From: Strigamia acuminata
Taxonomy: Eukaryota; Arthropoda; Chilopoda; Geophilomorpha; Linotaeniidae
Reading direction: 5' to 3'
Length of the DNA stretch: 60,000 bases
NCBI GenBank assembly: GCA_949358305.1
Contig: OX442315.1
Coordinates: 25,820,427-25,880,426 of the forward strand
This document shows, piece by piece, positions 41,801 to 52,805 of this stretch (positions are counted from its first letter, which is position 1; the number at the start of each line of letters is the position of its first letter). Position numbers and translations under genes: made by a program. The notes under the pieces were generated by a model. That model made no database searches. It saw only the letters and a list, made by a program, of their open reading frames with translations, and was not told where the DNA came from.

Positions 41801-44800
41801 GTGATTTCAACGCCTCTTGTCCAGGCGGTATAATTCAAATCGAAGATGCCTTCCGACTTTTGTCGAAACCGACAAATCTTTGCGCAATGCAAAATGATGC
41901 CTTAGGTGAACAAGTCACTTTTATATCGTATTTTAACACCATATATGTGCGTCAAATAACTTTCAAATTTGAAATGGTTGGTTTCGACGTTTCTTTCTCA
42001 CTTTCGAAAGGTACGATTTAAGTTTAATCTTCATTTGGCTGACAATAACATTTTTTTATTTTTTTATTTTTAGATTCTGAATTTATAAATAAAACATTAG
42101 CAATTGATAAATTGGAAAATGTTTTGGGGTTTTGTGATCCAAATCCATGTCTTCACGATGGAATCTGTAATACAACGAATGGAACATCGAGATGCATGTG
42201 TAAAGGATATCATACGGGTAAGTTATACCATTTTATCTATTTTATACGTTTATAAATAAAATCGTAAATAACAATAGGTTTATTTTGTCATCTAACAAAA
42301 TGTGATCTTAATCCTTGCATCTTTGGGACTTGCAACATCACAAGCGATGATTTCAGATGCGTGTGCAACGAATCGTATGGAGGTCGACTTTGCGATAAAT
42401 ATCTTGGCGCATGCGCATCTAGGCCTTGCGGTGATGGGGGCAAATGTACAGATGTAAATAATACAGCTGTATGCACTTGCTACGTATGGTGGGAAGGTTA
42501 AAAATTAAAACGTATTGACTGATATTAAAGAATGAAAATTACAAAATTTCAATATTTTTCTCAGGTCCTAAGTGCGAGCACCGCGTTTTTAAAATTCCTT
42601 ACAAACCCTTAAGTCGACGGATGTTGGAGGAACCGTTTTGGTTGGGTCTCATCACAGTTTCCATAGTTCTCTTGGTATTGGGTTGCATTTGGTGCATCAA
42701 AAGAAAATTTGCAGACAAATTTGAGCGGTTTCTTTCCGAAGAAATAGAACGCAGTAAGCAGAGTAAGCACCCAGCACTTTTTTCTATCTTCTATCACTTT
42801 AGCACAACGAAGGTTGAAAATAAAAACGTAATTTATTTGTAATAAAAACAATCTAGAAACTTTGTTTTATTCAGGATTTCGTGTTTTAAATCGGGAAGTT
42901 GGTGTTGCCGATTACGTCATTGCAAAATGAAACAACTGTTGTAAAGCATTTTTTATCTACTTTCCACGTTTGATGCGTTTATTTATCACTTTCTTACTAT
43001 ATTCACGTCTCACACTTTCCTCGACTTTTGGCAATTGAATTGGGCAATTATTGTACTCTCTCGTTTAATTCACGCTTCAGTTGTTATCAATAATTTCAAA
43101 AAAAGTTGATTCAAACCAATATGTATTGCTTTCAGATCAGCAACGAGGCCGATCTTCATCAATTAACAAGCTCAGCAAATTGACATCGTCTGAGCAAATT
43201 GCAACAAGTCCCCAACCAGCTTCGAGGTCACTGCTTAGCAGGTTAGGGCGAAGCAGAAAACACAGCATGTTAAATTTAGACCCACATTCGAAATCCAGAC
43301 GATATCAAGAAAATCGTAGCTTTTCTTTTGACGATCTTCTGCGCAAGGGCTCTCCGAGGCGGAGGAGCCATGCAATCTTATCAGGACCAGGAGGAAGTGG
43401 CCCTGAAGAAGCTACAAAAGACATTCTACAATCGCTTGTTTCCCCTGTGCCTAAACTACACCGCCGGATGAGTTTGGAAGAATTTATTCAATTGAGTGAA
43501 CAGAAAATGAATGTACTTAATCTCCCGTTAATGTAAATGATTATTTTGTTTGTTTAATATCTTTTCCTTTGTAGGCTGCTCAGTTGACGCATTCCGCACA
43601 AACTTTAATGAATAGCAGCACAGAAGAAACAAGTTTCAGTAATTTAATTTTACCTACCAAAGCAAACACCAAAGTGCTTAAAAAGAAAGTTTCGTTCGCA
43701 AAATGCGTGGAAAATGCCGCGGAAGTTTTGGCAAGTCAGAACTCGGACAACGAAACGTACGGCAGTACCAGTAGTATATCTCAGACAATCATTTCGGATA
43801 GTGAGGAAACAACCTCTGGTGATGATGTACCACTAGACATTCGGAACTTTTCGTCATCTACATCCACTTCGTCTTCATCGGAGTCGCCAGTCAGAAGAAT
43901 TCAATTTCAGGATGATTCGTCGTCTTATCCGTTAGTTATTGTCCACCAGCCACCGCCTGATAGTCCCCCAAAGTTGGCGGTATCTTCGCTAACCAAGTCA
44001 ACGAATAAAAATGACTACGAATCCATTCCGGAAGGGGTCAAAGTGATGGTCGACGATGGGAAAAGTGTGGATGAGGCAGAATTGGGTGGTGAAAAGGTGC
44101 AAATGCACTCGAAAGATGATCCAAAGAGCTCGACAGCTGTATACCGATGTTTACAGTCCCTCGTACCTGACAATAACCCCAAAAAGCTATTGAGCGATAG
44201 TCTTCTTCACCCCAGCATAACGCACTTGCCTGTAGAACTCGAAACGAGCGTTCTATTAAAACAACCAGACGATACAGCTAAACTGCACGCAATCGACGAT
44301 CTGGCCGAGGCGTTTGAAAAAAACAAAATACAAGAAGTGACCAATGCGAATCGAATGCAAATCCCAATTTTTGCAATGCACGACACTGTCCGCCCTTTCC
44401 GCAAGACATCGTTTGACGGTTCTATGGTAAGAATTCCGGAAAATTTCCCGCGTCGATTATCCGTCGATGCAGCACTCCTTCCATCCGCTGCGGGAAAGCC
44501 GCCATTTGGAATCCCCTTCCACCACTATCCTTTATCTAAATCCCCTAAATACCCTCGAAACTGTTCGCAACAAATGTACGCTTCAAAGAGGTTAAAATCG
44601 AAGCCACCGCCACTTCAAATTCCAAAACTAATCCAAGCCGAAGGCCACATGACTATGACAAACCGCCCGGATAAGTCGACTGCCCACGCTGTACCTCCAC
44701 CGATAATAACAATCAGCAACATTAGTCCGTGTGACTCCGACAACGATAGTCCAAATAGAATCACTTCAGGTGCGCAATATTTGAGTCCGTATGTTTTCAT

Positions 44801-46167
44801 GGGAGCCACGGACGATTACATGTGTACATCTCTATCCAATTTAAGTTCTTCTGGTTACTCCTCGATGAACAGTCCCATAGCGTCCCGATGTAGTTCAAAC
44901 AACCCTCTTTTCACACCGTCTGAAAGTGATATGGAACTGCCCTTAACGCCTCGACAGAGCGCTGGCTTTAAACCCTACACAAAAGCTGGCTTTTTGTGTC
45001 CGCCTATGGCCGCATTTCATCAACCGCGAAACTCGAATTTCTTGGTCGACCGCACACCATCGACGTCTAGCAGAGAGGTCTCGCCTCCGTCAGGAATGAG
45101 CTCACCGTCTAGAAAAAGATCGAGTAGCGAGACGACCGACGACCTCGTCGACGAGTTCGCGGATGAAGGAATTGGTTTCGATCAAAATGCGGACATGTCA
45201 AACGTGGCCGATGTGCCGGTCAAAGATTCCGGACTTGGGCAATGTCATTTTCCTCCTCCGGTTATTGTTGTGCAGCCGGATCAAAGTGATTTGTATTGGC
45301 AAAACTTAAGAAGGCCTTCGTTTGAAAGAACATTAAGTCCAGTTAGTTCGCGTAGTGAAAGCCCAGTGAGTGAAAGAGGCGAGCAGTTTTATAATAACGA
45401 CGATTCTGACGGCCTTGCTGCGGAAGTTCCTGCAAATGCTCTTAAACCTCCCTCTGGAAAGAGACAAGGTCGACGAAGAGAGAGACCGCCGAGCAACAGA
45501 CACAAGCAAACGTCGAATAGTTCCAGTTTGTCTCAGAAACCGGAAGTTACAAAAAGCCGAAAACCCGTTAAGCGAGTTTCACCGAAACAGCGAAGTAAGG
45601 GGAATGTTCATACGCCAGAACGGTGTTCTTCTTCAAGTGAATCTTCGTCTCCTACCGCGCAAAAATGTCTATTGCCGTCTAAACCTAGCCCACCGTTACA
45701 GTCAGTGATATCGAATCGTGGACCCAGGAAGAAATTTCTACTTGAAAAAGGAGAGTCGGCTTTTTATTCTCATCATAATAATAATCAAAACAAAAAGAAT
45801 TTAAATCAAAGTAATAGGTGAGTATAATTTTCAGACTCAAACTTGTGCATCGTGTTCTCATTTTATCACTGCATTGCAGGGGAGTGAGTTCCGAAGAAAG
45901 TCCTGCTGCTGAACAATCGACAAAGCAGAATACGTTTTCGGATGATGATGTAGCAACACAGTATGCGTTCTTGTAACGACTAAAATGATCTAAATTATAT
46001 TTCTATTTTTTCTCCTTCCAAGAACCAATGCAAAACTTAGGAAAGCAAATTTTAAAGATGCCATCCCTTGTATGGAACAACAAACTCATTTGCTAGATGA
46101 TAAATCGTCTTCGTCTTCGTCTTCATCAAGTTCAAGCAGCATGACCACAACAAGTGAAGAAGATTGA
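29838..46167 (+). CDS. Large Reeler/CUB/C-type-lectin/EGF transmembrane receptor
   Basis: Type I membrane protein of about 2484 aa; specific function unknown. 22 exons: 29838-30033, 32952-33177, 33584-33633, 33920-34050, 34120-34330, 34405-35290, 36016-36116, 38190-38390, 38456-38651, 38946-39130, 39377-39492, 39593-39761, 40502-41030, 41089-41552, 41624-42010, 42074-42217, 42278-42496, 42565-42762, 43136-43512, 43575-45817, 45880-45960, 46023-46167. Order: signal peptide; Reeler-like domain (to about 157); a CUB-like region, a CUB (TSPNFPGPYYPNLDC) and a divergent CUB-like stretch (to about 530); C-type lectin 1 (about 535-665) with QPSDD and the Ca-binding YWND; CUB (SSPGYPEQYP, HYDFVEL); lectin 2 (about 795-960) lacking WND; CUB (NYPANYPNN, YDYIELRSG); CUB; divergent CUB-like (to about 1349); three EGF modules (1370-1480); a membrane helix about 1496-1515; and a Ser-rich cytoplasmic tail. 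Exons 9, 14 and others sit at phase-1 module boundaries. Binding of glycans or proteins with signalling through the tail is inferred. Confidence 0.9.
30034..32951 (+). other. First intron of the receptor gene (2.9 kb)
   Basis: GTAAGAG donor and TTTGCAG acceptor, phase 1. The interior is AT-rich, with no coding frame I recognise and no clear mobile element. Long first introns often hold regulatory elements, but no specific motif is claimed here. Other long receptor introns are 35291-36015, 36117-38189 and 39762-40501; these too contain no recognisable gene. Confidence 0.75.
40706..40771 (+). other. Optional 66-nt intron inside receptor exon 13
   Basis: The stretch starts GTAAAAAT and ends TTACTATTCAG, is 66 nt (22 codons) and contains no in-frame stop, so splicing or retention both keep the frame. 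It lies exactly at the lectin-2/CUB boundary in phase 1, where other modules of this gene have real introns of similar size. Confidence 0.5.
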
Positions 46168-47606
46168 AAATTAAATTATTTATTTAATAACTTTTCAAAG
46201 CTCTAAACCACCTGTTTCTATTTGGTGATGCTGCTTTAATCTATTTCTTAACAGTAAGTCCAATCACATCCGTTGGAGTACTATTACACAGTATATAATT
46301 TTAAATTTTAATTTTTTTACTTAAGTTTTTCAAACCTTCGGTGCGGACATTAGTCCAGGTTCTACCACTAGTTCTATAGTTTCCCACCATTCCAAAAGGC
46401 GCCTTCAGAAAAAAATGCTGAGAACAAGTTACCTCAGGAACCAATTCGATGGATATGAGAATGACAATGACAACTATTGTTCCCGTATTTCCCAACTCTA
46501 TTGTACTATAAAATAAAAATAAATATAATTGCAATAACACGTTACCAATCAATTTTCGATAGCTTCCATGCACTTTACCATCGACTGCTATTTTCAATAT
46601 ATTTACAATGCAAATGTTTATCTGCACTGAATACTTCTTCTATTGCACCTGTAGATTTGGTTATTGTAAATAAATAAAGTATTTTCTATTTTTTATCACA
46701 CGTCTGTTAAATTGACACATTGTAGCATTCAAGTCAAATTTATTTTTATTCCCATGAAAGGATGAGATATACAATAAAAAAAAATAGTTAAGTCGGAGGA
46801 TAGACGATGAGAAAACTGTATACATGATAAAAATAATTATACAGATTATATTATCCACTTTAAAAAACGAGATAATCCCTTATAAGATATAAATACGGCA
46901 TTTATAAATAAATATATTCCATTACACTTATTTATTAGCTATTTATCATAGAATTACTTGTCAATAATTTAATTTATTAAAATATTGTACAATATCTCCA
47001 ATTGAGAAATGTGCGTTTTATGTATGGCGCCATTAATTTACAAAAAAAAAGTTGTTAAAATAATGAATGTTATTTATGCTACACGTTCAAAATAAGTTCT
47101 TAAGCGAAATCGCCTCAAAAAATATATCACTGGAATCAGTACACAGTGATGTTTCCCATATTTATAAAAATTGAAAATACAAAAAACAGAAGAACTGCTC
47201 AAATTTACGCATCAATACATCAATTTAACACTGAATTCCGAGTTTCGATGCGATTTAGCTTCATTTCTTTTTCTGAATTTGAACTTTCTATTTAGTAAGA
47301 AGCCCATATCCATAACGTCCCGTTCCTACAACAAATTTTACAGGTACTCAAGGGTAAAAATTAAACGTGCTGCATTGCAATTGCAAATTATGATTGGAAA
47401 ACTAAATAAATCAGGTAAAGCACATTTGAAAGTTGTGATTGCATGTTTTTATGAGTATGTGACATCCTTGTCAATTCAGATAATGCAAATTATATACATG
47501 CCAGCACATTCAGTAATGCGATAACTGGAGTTACAATTTTCAATTCAATTACCGGTGTAAAGGAGTGAGTGCATAGTGTTGAGGATATTTTTCGTGGAAA
47601 TTGGAA
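46168..47606. other. Convergent 3' region between receptor and LPCAT
   Basis: About 500 bp after the receptor stop, overlapping AATAAA signals at 46669-46678 mark its likely 3' end. The rest is very AT-rich. Frames at 46301-46627 (-) and 47171-47524 (+) have no recognisable homology and are taken as chance within 3'UTR or spacer. Confidence 0.6.
46669..46678 (+). terminator. Overlapping poly(A) signals of the receptor gene
   Basis: Two overlapping AATAAA hexamers, giving a predicted 3'UTR of about 0.5 kb. Confidence 0.55.
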
Positions 47607-50600
47607 TCATTCTTTCTTTAGCTTACTGTTATTGTCACCTCCGTCCGACACGGGAGAATTTCTCTTTTCATTATTTAACCATTTGAGTCGATTTAATGTA
47701 AATATTTTTGCATATTCCGGTTTCTTCCGAGCGTACGACCGAAATTCATCTAAAAAAAAATATTATTTAAACAATTTACCCCAATTCTAACACAAATGCT
47801 GCGTACCATATGTGATAAACCCTTTGCCGTGCACGTCTACTTGATTAAAAAGTCGTTCGGTTTCTAGCGTTGTCATGTTCAACGCATGTTTCAACAATAT
47901 GTTTAAATCTTCTTTATTGATGTGACCTTTTCCATGTCGATCGAATAACTAAGTAAATTTTAAAAATTAAATTAAATACGAAAATAAAACACACACAAAC
48001 CTTAAAAGCAATTTGAATGGTTTCTTCAGTATTCGCTGGTTTCGCTATAACTGATAGTCCAATTAAATATTGCCGGAAATCAATTTTCCCGGTTCCTTCC
48101 TACAAAATCAAAATTAAGGACACGAAATACAAAACTGAATACTTTTAACGTACCGTATCATACAGAAAAAACAACTCTCTTAAAGGTCCAGACACGGGCA
48201 GACCTAAATACGCCGCAAAATCTTCTACCGTGACTAGGCCGTCTGCTCCACTTGCAATTTTTGCATATGTGGTTAGTTCGTCTTCGACGCCCCGTATTTC
48301 GAGACTACTTTAAACCATTCAAATCAATCATTATTTTCTTGCAACTGAATTTACTCAATATATATATATATACCCCAATTTATTCCGGAGTTTCTGGATC
48401 TCAACTAAACCTCGTTCATAAGGCAAATTTTTCTGCGCAGCTTTGCTCATAAGCCGGCAATCATCATAGGAATAATCGGCAACTTGTAAACCCAAAGCAC
48501 TGAAAATTAATGTAAATTATTATAAATTTTTATACAAAACATAAGTAAAAACGTTCTTACTCAGCCATTTTCTGCCGAACGTTTTCTGCAAATAACTTCG
48601 GATCTTTTATTTCTTCCGGACTTGGAACATAAACTGGTAAAAACTAAAAAAAAATATATTACTTTAAACATCAAATTTATTTACTCATTAATTTGTCATA
48701 CTTCTATTTCCAAATAATTATGAAACTGACACAGACTAAGCCACAACGATTTCAATGGGCCTGCACCTTCCCAAGTCCACGTTATTGTATCCTATTATAA
48801 TTCAATAAATTCAATAAATAGTTATACAATTAAAATAAACAATTTTTAAACATTACCAGTCGATTTGGATATTTTATACAAACAGGTTGGACAGGTACTC
48901 CAGGATAAAAAGCTCCTATAATTTAAAAAAACAAAAAATAATCATAAAATTTATTTTTAACATTGTAAAAATAAACTGTGCTACCTGGTTTAAATTGTAT
49001 AAGACTAGTTCTATTAGTACAGGTTCCTTCCGGAAAAATACAAACTTGGTGCCAATTATCTTGAGATGTAGCACGCCTCTGAATGTTTCTTATTGTATTC
49101 TGCCTCGAGTTTGGTTCTTCCCTCCACACATAGACTGGTTGGGTATAATTTATAAGTTCTGTACTTCACGAAAAAGAACGTTATAGTTTTTCATCACTGC
49201 TTAATTGTATATTTATTAAATCAATTACTTACTTCCTAAAAATGGAGCCTGTTCTATTTCTCCTTTAGCGACAACCGAAGGAGCACCAAGAAATATTACA
49301 GGTAGGGCGTCGAAGTAACTTGAATGCGGTGCTAAAGCCAAAACTGGCGCCTCTTTAGGTGATGCTTGCTTCCCTTTAACGGTTATCCAATTAAAACCAC
49401 CAGCAAAAAATAATGCTCGCATAAAGAAACATATTATCTTCTTTAGATCGCTAAAAATAATAATAAATAAACAAATAAACAAATAAATAAATAAATAATA
49501 AAAAATTAATGAGTACAGAAATAGAAATAAATTGTTTTCATTTTATTTTTATTTTTTTGCCATCGAGCCAACGCGAGCCCAGTTGAAGCCAGCGATCATA
49601 CGACAACACCGAGGACAACACCAACACAACACTGACCGCCATGCTGCGGTCACCATGGAAACCAAATTGAAGGCGGTATAAATGTGGCGTGATGTGACAC
49701 GTCACAAGGGCCATTCACTCAATTAAAATAAAAATTGAAAAAATGAACTCAAATCTCAGCTGTGTGCTCATGTAATTGCTTCGCTACTAAATTATTTGCC
49801 AAAAACATTAACAAATAATACCTGTGACAAGATAATTGCGTCATAAAAACTATTTATACACAAATTACAAACCTTCTCCATCCAGTCATGGGTTTCTGAT
49901 TCAAATCAACATCAGACATTCCAATTAGCCCAACACATGCCAAAATCCAAGCAGTAAGAAAAAAAATGACTGAAAACAAAAGCCGAATTGGAAAAAGGAT
50001 CACGGTCATCACAGCAATCTTAAAAAGAAACAAAAAAATTCCATCAGTTATTTTTATTTTTAATCTCTTCTAGATTTCTATTGTCGGAAAAAAAATCATC
50101 GGCATTTATAGTGTTAAATATTTCCTCATTTAACACTATTCATTTTGTTTTCTGAAACTCATTGGCCAGCAGCCAAGTAAATTTAAACATTGCAATTGTG
50201 AAACTGCCGAGTTTTTTTTTACAGTAGTGAACAATCACATGACACTCGTAACACCTGTTAGAGTAAATAAATACGCCGACTGTAAAGGGGGAAAAAAAAG
50301 TTGCAGGAAGCCAAATTAGTTATACAATTTAGAGTATACATAGTAAAAATTTATCCACTTGTGAAAATCGTAGCTATTTTAGATGATAAGATAAAATATC
50401 ACATGCTTATCAGATCACAACTTATCAAATGAACTCATCCCTTTTCTGTGCATAACATGATAAAACTATGTTTACCATTTAAAACATTCAGTTTAAATAG
50501 TATTTATAATTTTCCCTGAAATTCCAGAAGAGGATGATGGATCAACCGCTGAAATAAGTTACAATTCCAAAATAGTATTAATCATCCGTTATTTAGATTC

Positions 50601-50992
50601 CAAAACAAAAATTGTTACAAATTGTTTCATTCATTTTTTATCGTCAAAATTGCATCACAGCAGCCGTTCTGAAAGTTTGCAGCAACTGTTGCATCACAGC
50701 TTGAAAGTGCTTTATTTTATTATTTAACTCTTTAAAATTGATAACATATTTAAGTATATTCATTAATCTCGTTGTTTTACACATTATTTAAACCACTTTT
50801 CGCGATCCGTACACTGCACGCATTGTGAACATTTAGACTACTGTTTTTGTGTAATAAAATATTTTTTCACTTTGTTTGCTTTACCTTAACTTTATCGTAG
50901 GTGTTAAGTTCGAGTTTGTGCACAAAAGGATTGAGCATATCTGCTGGAATGACATTCATGTTTTCTACCATGGGGTGGATCTTTTGTTCCAT
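47607..50992 (-). CDS. Lysophosphatidylcholine acyltransferase (LPCAT1/LPCAT2 type)
   Basis: ER/lipid-droplet enzyme that reacylates lysophosphatidylcholine (Lands cycle) and, in LPCAT2, makes platelet-activating factor. Twelve exons: 50992-50885, 50018-49873, 49450-49233, 49158-48985, 48915-48857, 48791-48702, 48643-48561, 48499-48374, 48307-48154, 48099-48001, 47948-47807, 47749-47607; 513 aa (human 534-544). Membrane segment about 37-75 (FPIRLLFSVIFFLTAWILA). Acyltransferase motif I is APHSSYFD (His127xxxxAsp132) and motif III is FPEGTCTNR (201-207); later family segments are FKPGAFYPGVPVQPV, TWTWEGAGPLKSLWLSLCQFHN and FLPVYVPS. The C-terminal half has EF-hand-like loops (DTEGTGKIDFRQ, DRHGKGHINKED) lacking the usual Glu at position 12 or other ligands, so weak calcium binding is likely. 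It ends KLKKE, fitting a KxKxx ER-retrieval signal. The donor of exon 8 lies in an (AT)n tract. It is divergent from ZC3H18. Confidence 0.95.
48358..48372. repeat. (TA)n microsatellite at a splice donor
   Basis: Short TA dinucleotide tract forming the intron side of the LPCAT exon-8 donor, which reads GTATATATATAT on the minus strand. Confidence 0.85.
49455..49506. repeat. (AAAT/AAAC)n tandem repeat
   Basis: About 50 bp of tandem four-base units, AAAT with interspersed AAAC, next to the acceptor of LPCAT exon 3. It is a candidate length polymorphism. Confidence 0.85.
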
Positions 50993-51199
50993 TTTTAAAG
51001 AAAATCGAATTCAAAAGCACTATCCCTGCTTCAATATTGTCTATTAATCATGTTGAGTCGTTCCGGTTATGCTATGCTTTTCATATCACATCAGCCATTA
51101 ATTTCTAACATGTTTTCAACAGCGCAGACACACACACTGACGATGGCATTATGGCTTTTTGACAATTATTCAAGTTGGGGGCTTGCTCACCGTGGTCCA

Positions 51200-51213
51200 C
51201 TGCCGTCTGGTGG
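51200..51213. promoter_or_regulatory. CTCF-like site (13 of 14 positions)
   Basis: CTGCCGTCTGGTGG matches the reverse CTCF core consensus SYGCCMYCTRSTGG at 13 of 14 positions. It lies about 210 bp upstream of the LPCAT start. Function is inferred. Confidence 0.3.
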
Positions 51214-51344
51214 TGACATGTTACAACATGTGTGTTTACGAAGGATCAAATTCAAGTTGTACAAATACGGGATCTGTAATCAATCTTGCTCATTTTTTTT
51301 GTTTTCAAGTAAAAGTGAAGTGAACGTAAACACACATCTTTAAT

Positions 51345-51496
51345 TTCGAAACCGAAATTACTAGGAATTCATTTATTTCTCCATAAATTTCTGGCTTTCC
51401 GGATATGTAGTTTCAAGTTCAGCCAACCAATCGCAGAACAAATGCCATCAAAAGCGCAGACACAGTTTTGAGAGCAGATGCTGTTAGCCAAATTAG
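51345..51496. repeat. Diverged direct repeat, copy 1
   Basis: Shares CGAAACCGAAATTA, GAATTC, a CTGGCTTTCCGGAT block, CCAACCAATCG, AGAACAAATGCCATC and AGCCAAATTAG-like blocks, in the same order, with copy 2 about 1 kb downstream. No terminal repeats are evident. Confidence 0.75.
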
Positions 51497-52352
51497 TGCG
51501 AGTGTAAAGTTGTAATGATCCTGATCCACTGTGGCTCTGGAATTTAAAAATTTATGCTGCCTACAAATTTTCTTTTAATCGATTGCGACTTGACCGACTA
51601 CTTCGGCACCCGCGACAATCTGTGACATTTACGAGATCATTCACGACGAATATTACTTAAATACAAAAGACCAGTTTGGTTTTTGTTACTCTGTTGGTGG
51701 TTGATACCAAATTGACTTTCCCAAATACCAATACAGTTTTATTTTATTTCTTTTTCCAGGATACTTGTTACGAAACATGTAACAGATAGCCATCTCGCGA
51801 ATCGCTGTTATTGGGCCGTTGGGAATGATATCGTAATTTATTAGTTGCAATAAAAGGAAAATTGATATATGTATGTGTATATAGAATTTTAAAGACCTTT
51901 AATTTAGAAAATTAATTAGAAATGAAATTCCTTGCTTTTTACCTCCATGAGTAAAGCAATCGTGACGCCACCGGATGCCACTCAGTAATCCGTATGGTGG
52001 CCTAGAAGGGTCATGATGTTTTAGAAACATATTTTAGAATGTATTTTGCAACCTTAAGTACAAACACATTTTCCAAACATTTCTTTCCAAAAACAATTCT
52101 TAAAATATAATGTTTGATGTGAATAATTAAAATCATTGTATATTAATTTAAAAATTGTTTGTCTCTTCAGACTACCATACTTATGAATTACATTAACCTC
52201 GACATTAACATTTGCGACTATTTTATTAAAGATTTTCTGAAATTTTTTATAAAATTGTACAAAATTAAAACACAGCATTTGCTATTGACACTACCAACAC
52301 GAATAGCGGCGCTAAAATAGAGAAATAAGAGCAAACAGAGGTTGACTTGCGA

Positions 52353-52492
52353 TTCGAAACCGAAATTACCCAGAATTCCAATTTTTATGTAGAGACTTCC
52401 GGCTTTCTGGATCTACTCTCTCTTTAGTTCCAGCCGACCAATCGTAGAACAAATGCCATCTGTAAAGCGCTGTGGTGTTGGCCAAATTTGTT
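52353..52492. repeat. Diverged direct repeat, copy 2
   Basis: Second copy, in the same orientation, just upstream of the ZC3H18 5'UTR. It keeps the order CGAAACCGAAATTA, GAATTC, CGGCTTTCTGGAT, CCGACCAATCG, AGAACAAATGCCATC and GGCCAAATTTG. The CCAAT-like core is conserved in both copies. Confidence 0.75.
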
Positions 52493-52734
52493 CTTTTACT
52501 TATGTCCATCTTGCTATTAAATTGGAATTTCAAATTATTTTTACTATAATTTAAATATTTGCCAGTTGTTAAATCTTTAAAAGAAATTGCCCGAAAAGAC
52601 GAAGAATTAATATTATTTTGGGAGAAGAAGCGGAAAACCGGATAGGCCTAATTGATTTTTCCATAGACCACGACATTTTCCTGGTCTAGTACTACAAGTT
52701 CTACTTCTCTAATCCTCATTTAGAAGCTTGCCGA

Positions 52735-52795
52735 GTAAGAAATTATATTTTTTAGCCAATTGTTATTTTAAATCCTTTGTGATTAATGTTTTTAG
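52735..52795 (+). other. Predicted 5'UTR intron of ZC3H18
   Basis: A GTAAGA donor after GCCGA and a TTTTTAG acceptor ten bases before the ATG define a 61-bp intron in the leader. Transcript support is needed to confirm it. Confidence 0.5.
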
Positions 52796-52805
52796 GTGAA
52801 CATCC

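Larger units (their letters stand above)
50993..52805. other. Divergent intergenic region between LPCAT and ZC3H18
   Basis: About 1.8 kb with both promoters. It contains two diverged direct-repeat copies (51345-51496 and 52353-52492), a near-match to the CTCF consensus at 51200-51213 and the 5'UTR intron of ZC3H18 at 52735-52795. The plus-strand frame at 51050-51343 has no recognisable domain. Confidence 0.65.

Noticed and set aside
46301-46627. Minus-strand ORF of 108 codons with a hydrophobic stretch and several splice-like signals
   Set aside because: It lies in the predicted 3'UTR of the receptor, has no recognisable domain, and trial splicing gave no convincing upstream start or complete gene.
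47171-47524. Plus-strand ORF of 117 codons
   Set aside because: No homology, AT-driven composition, located in the convergent 3' region.
51050-51343. Plus-strand ORF of 97 codons in the LPCAT/ZC3H18 promoter
   Set aside because: No recognisable domain or splice continuation; likely chance in a GC-richer promoter patch.
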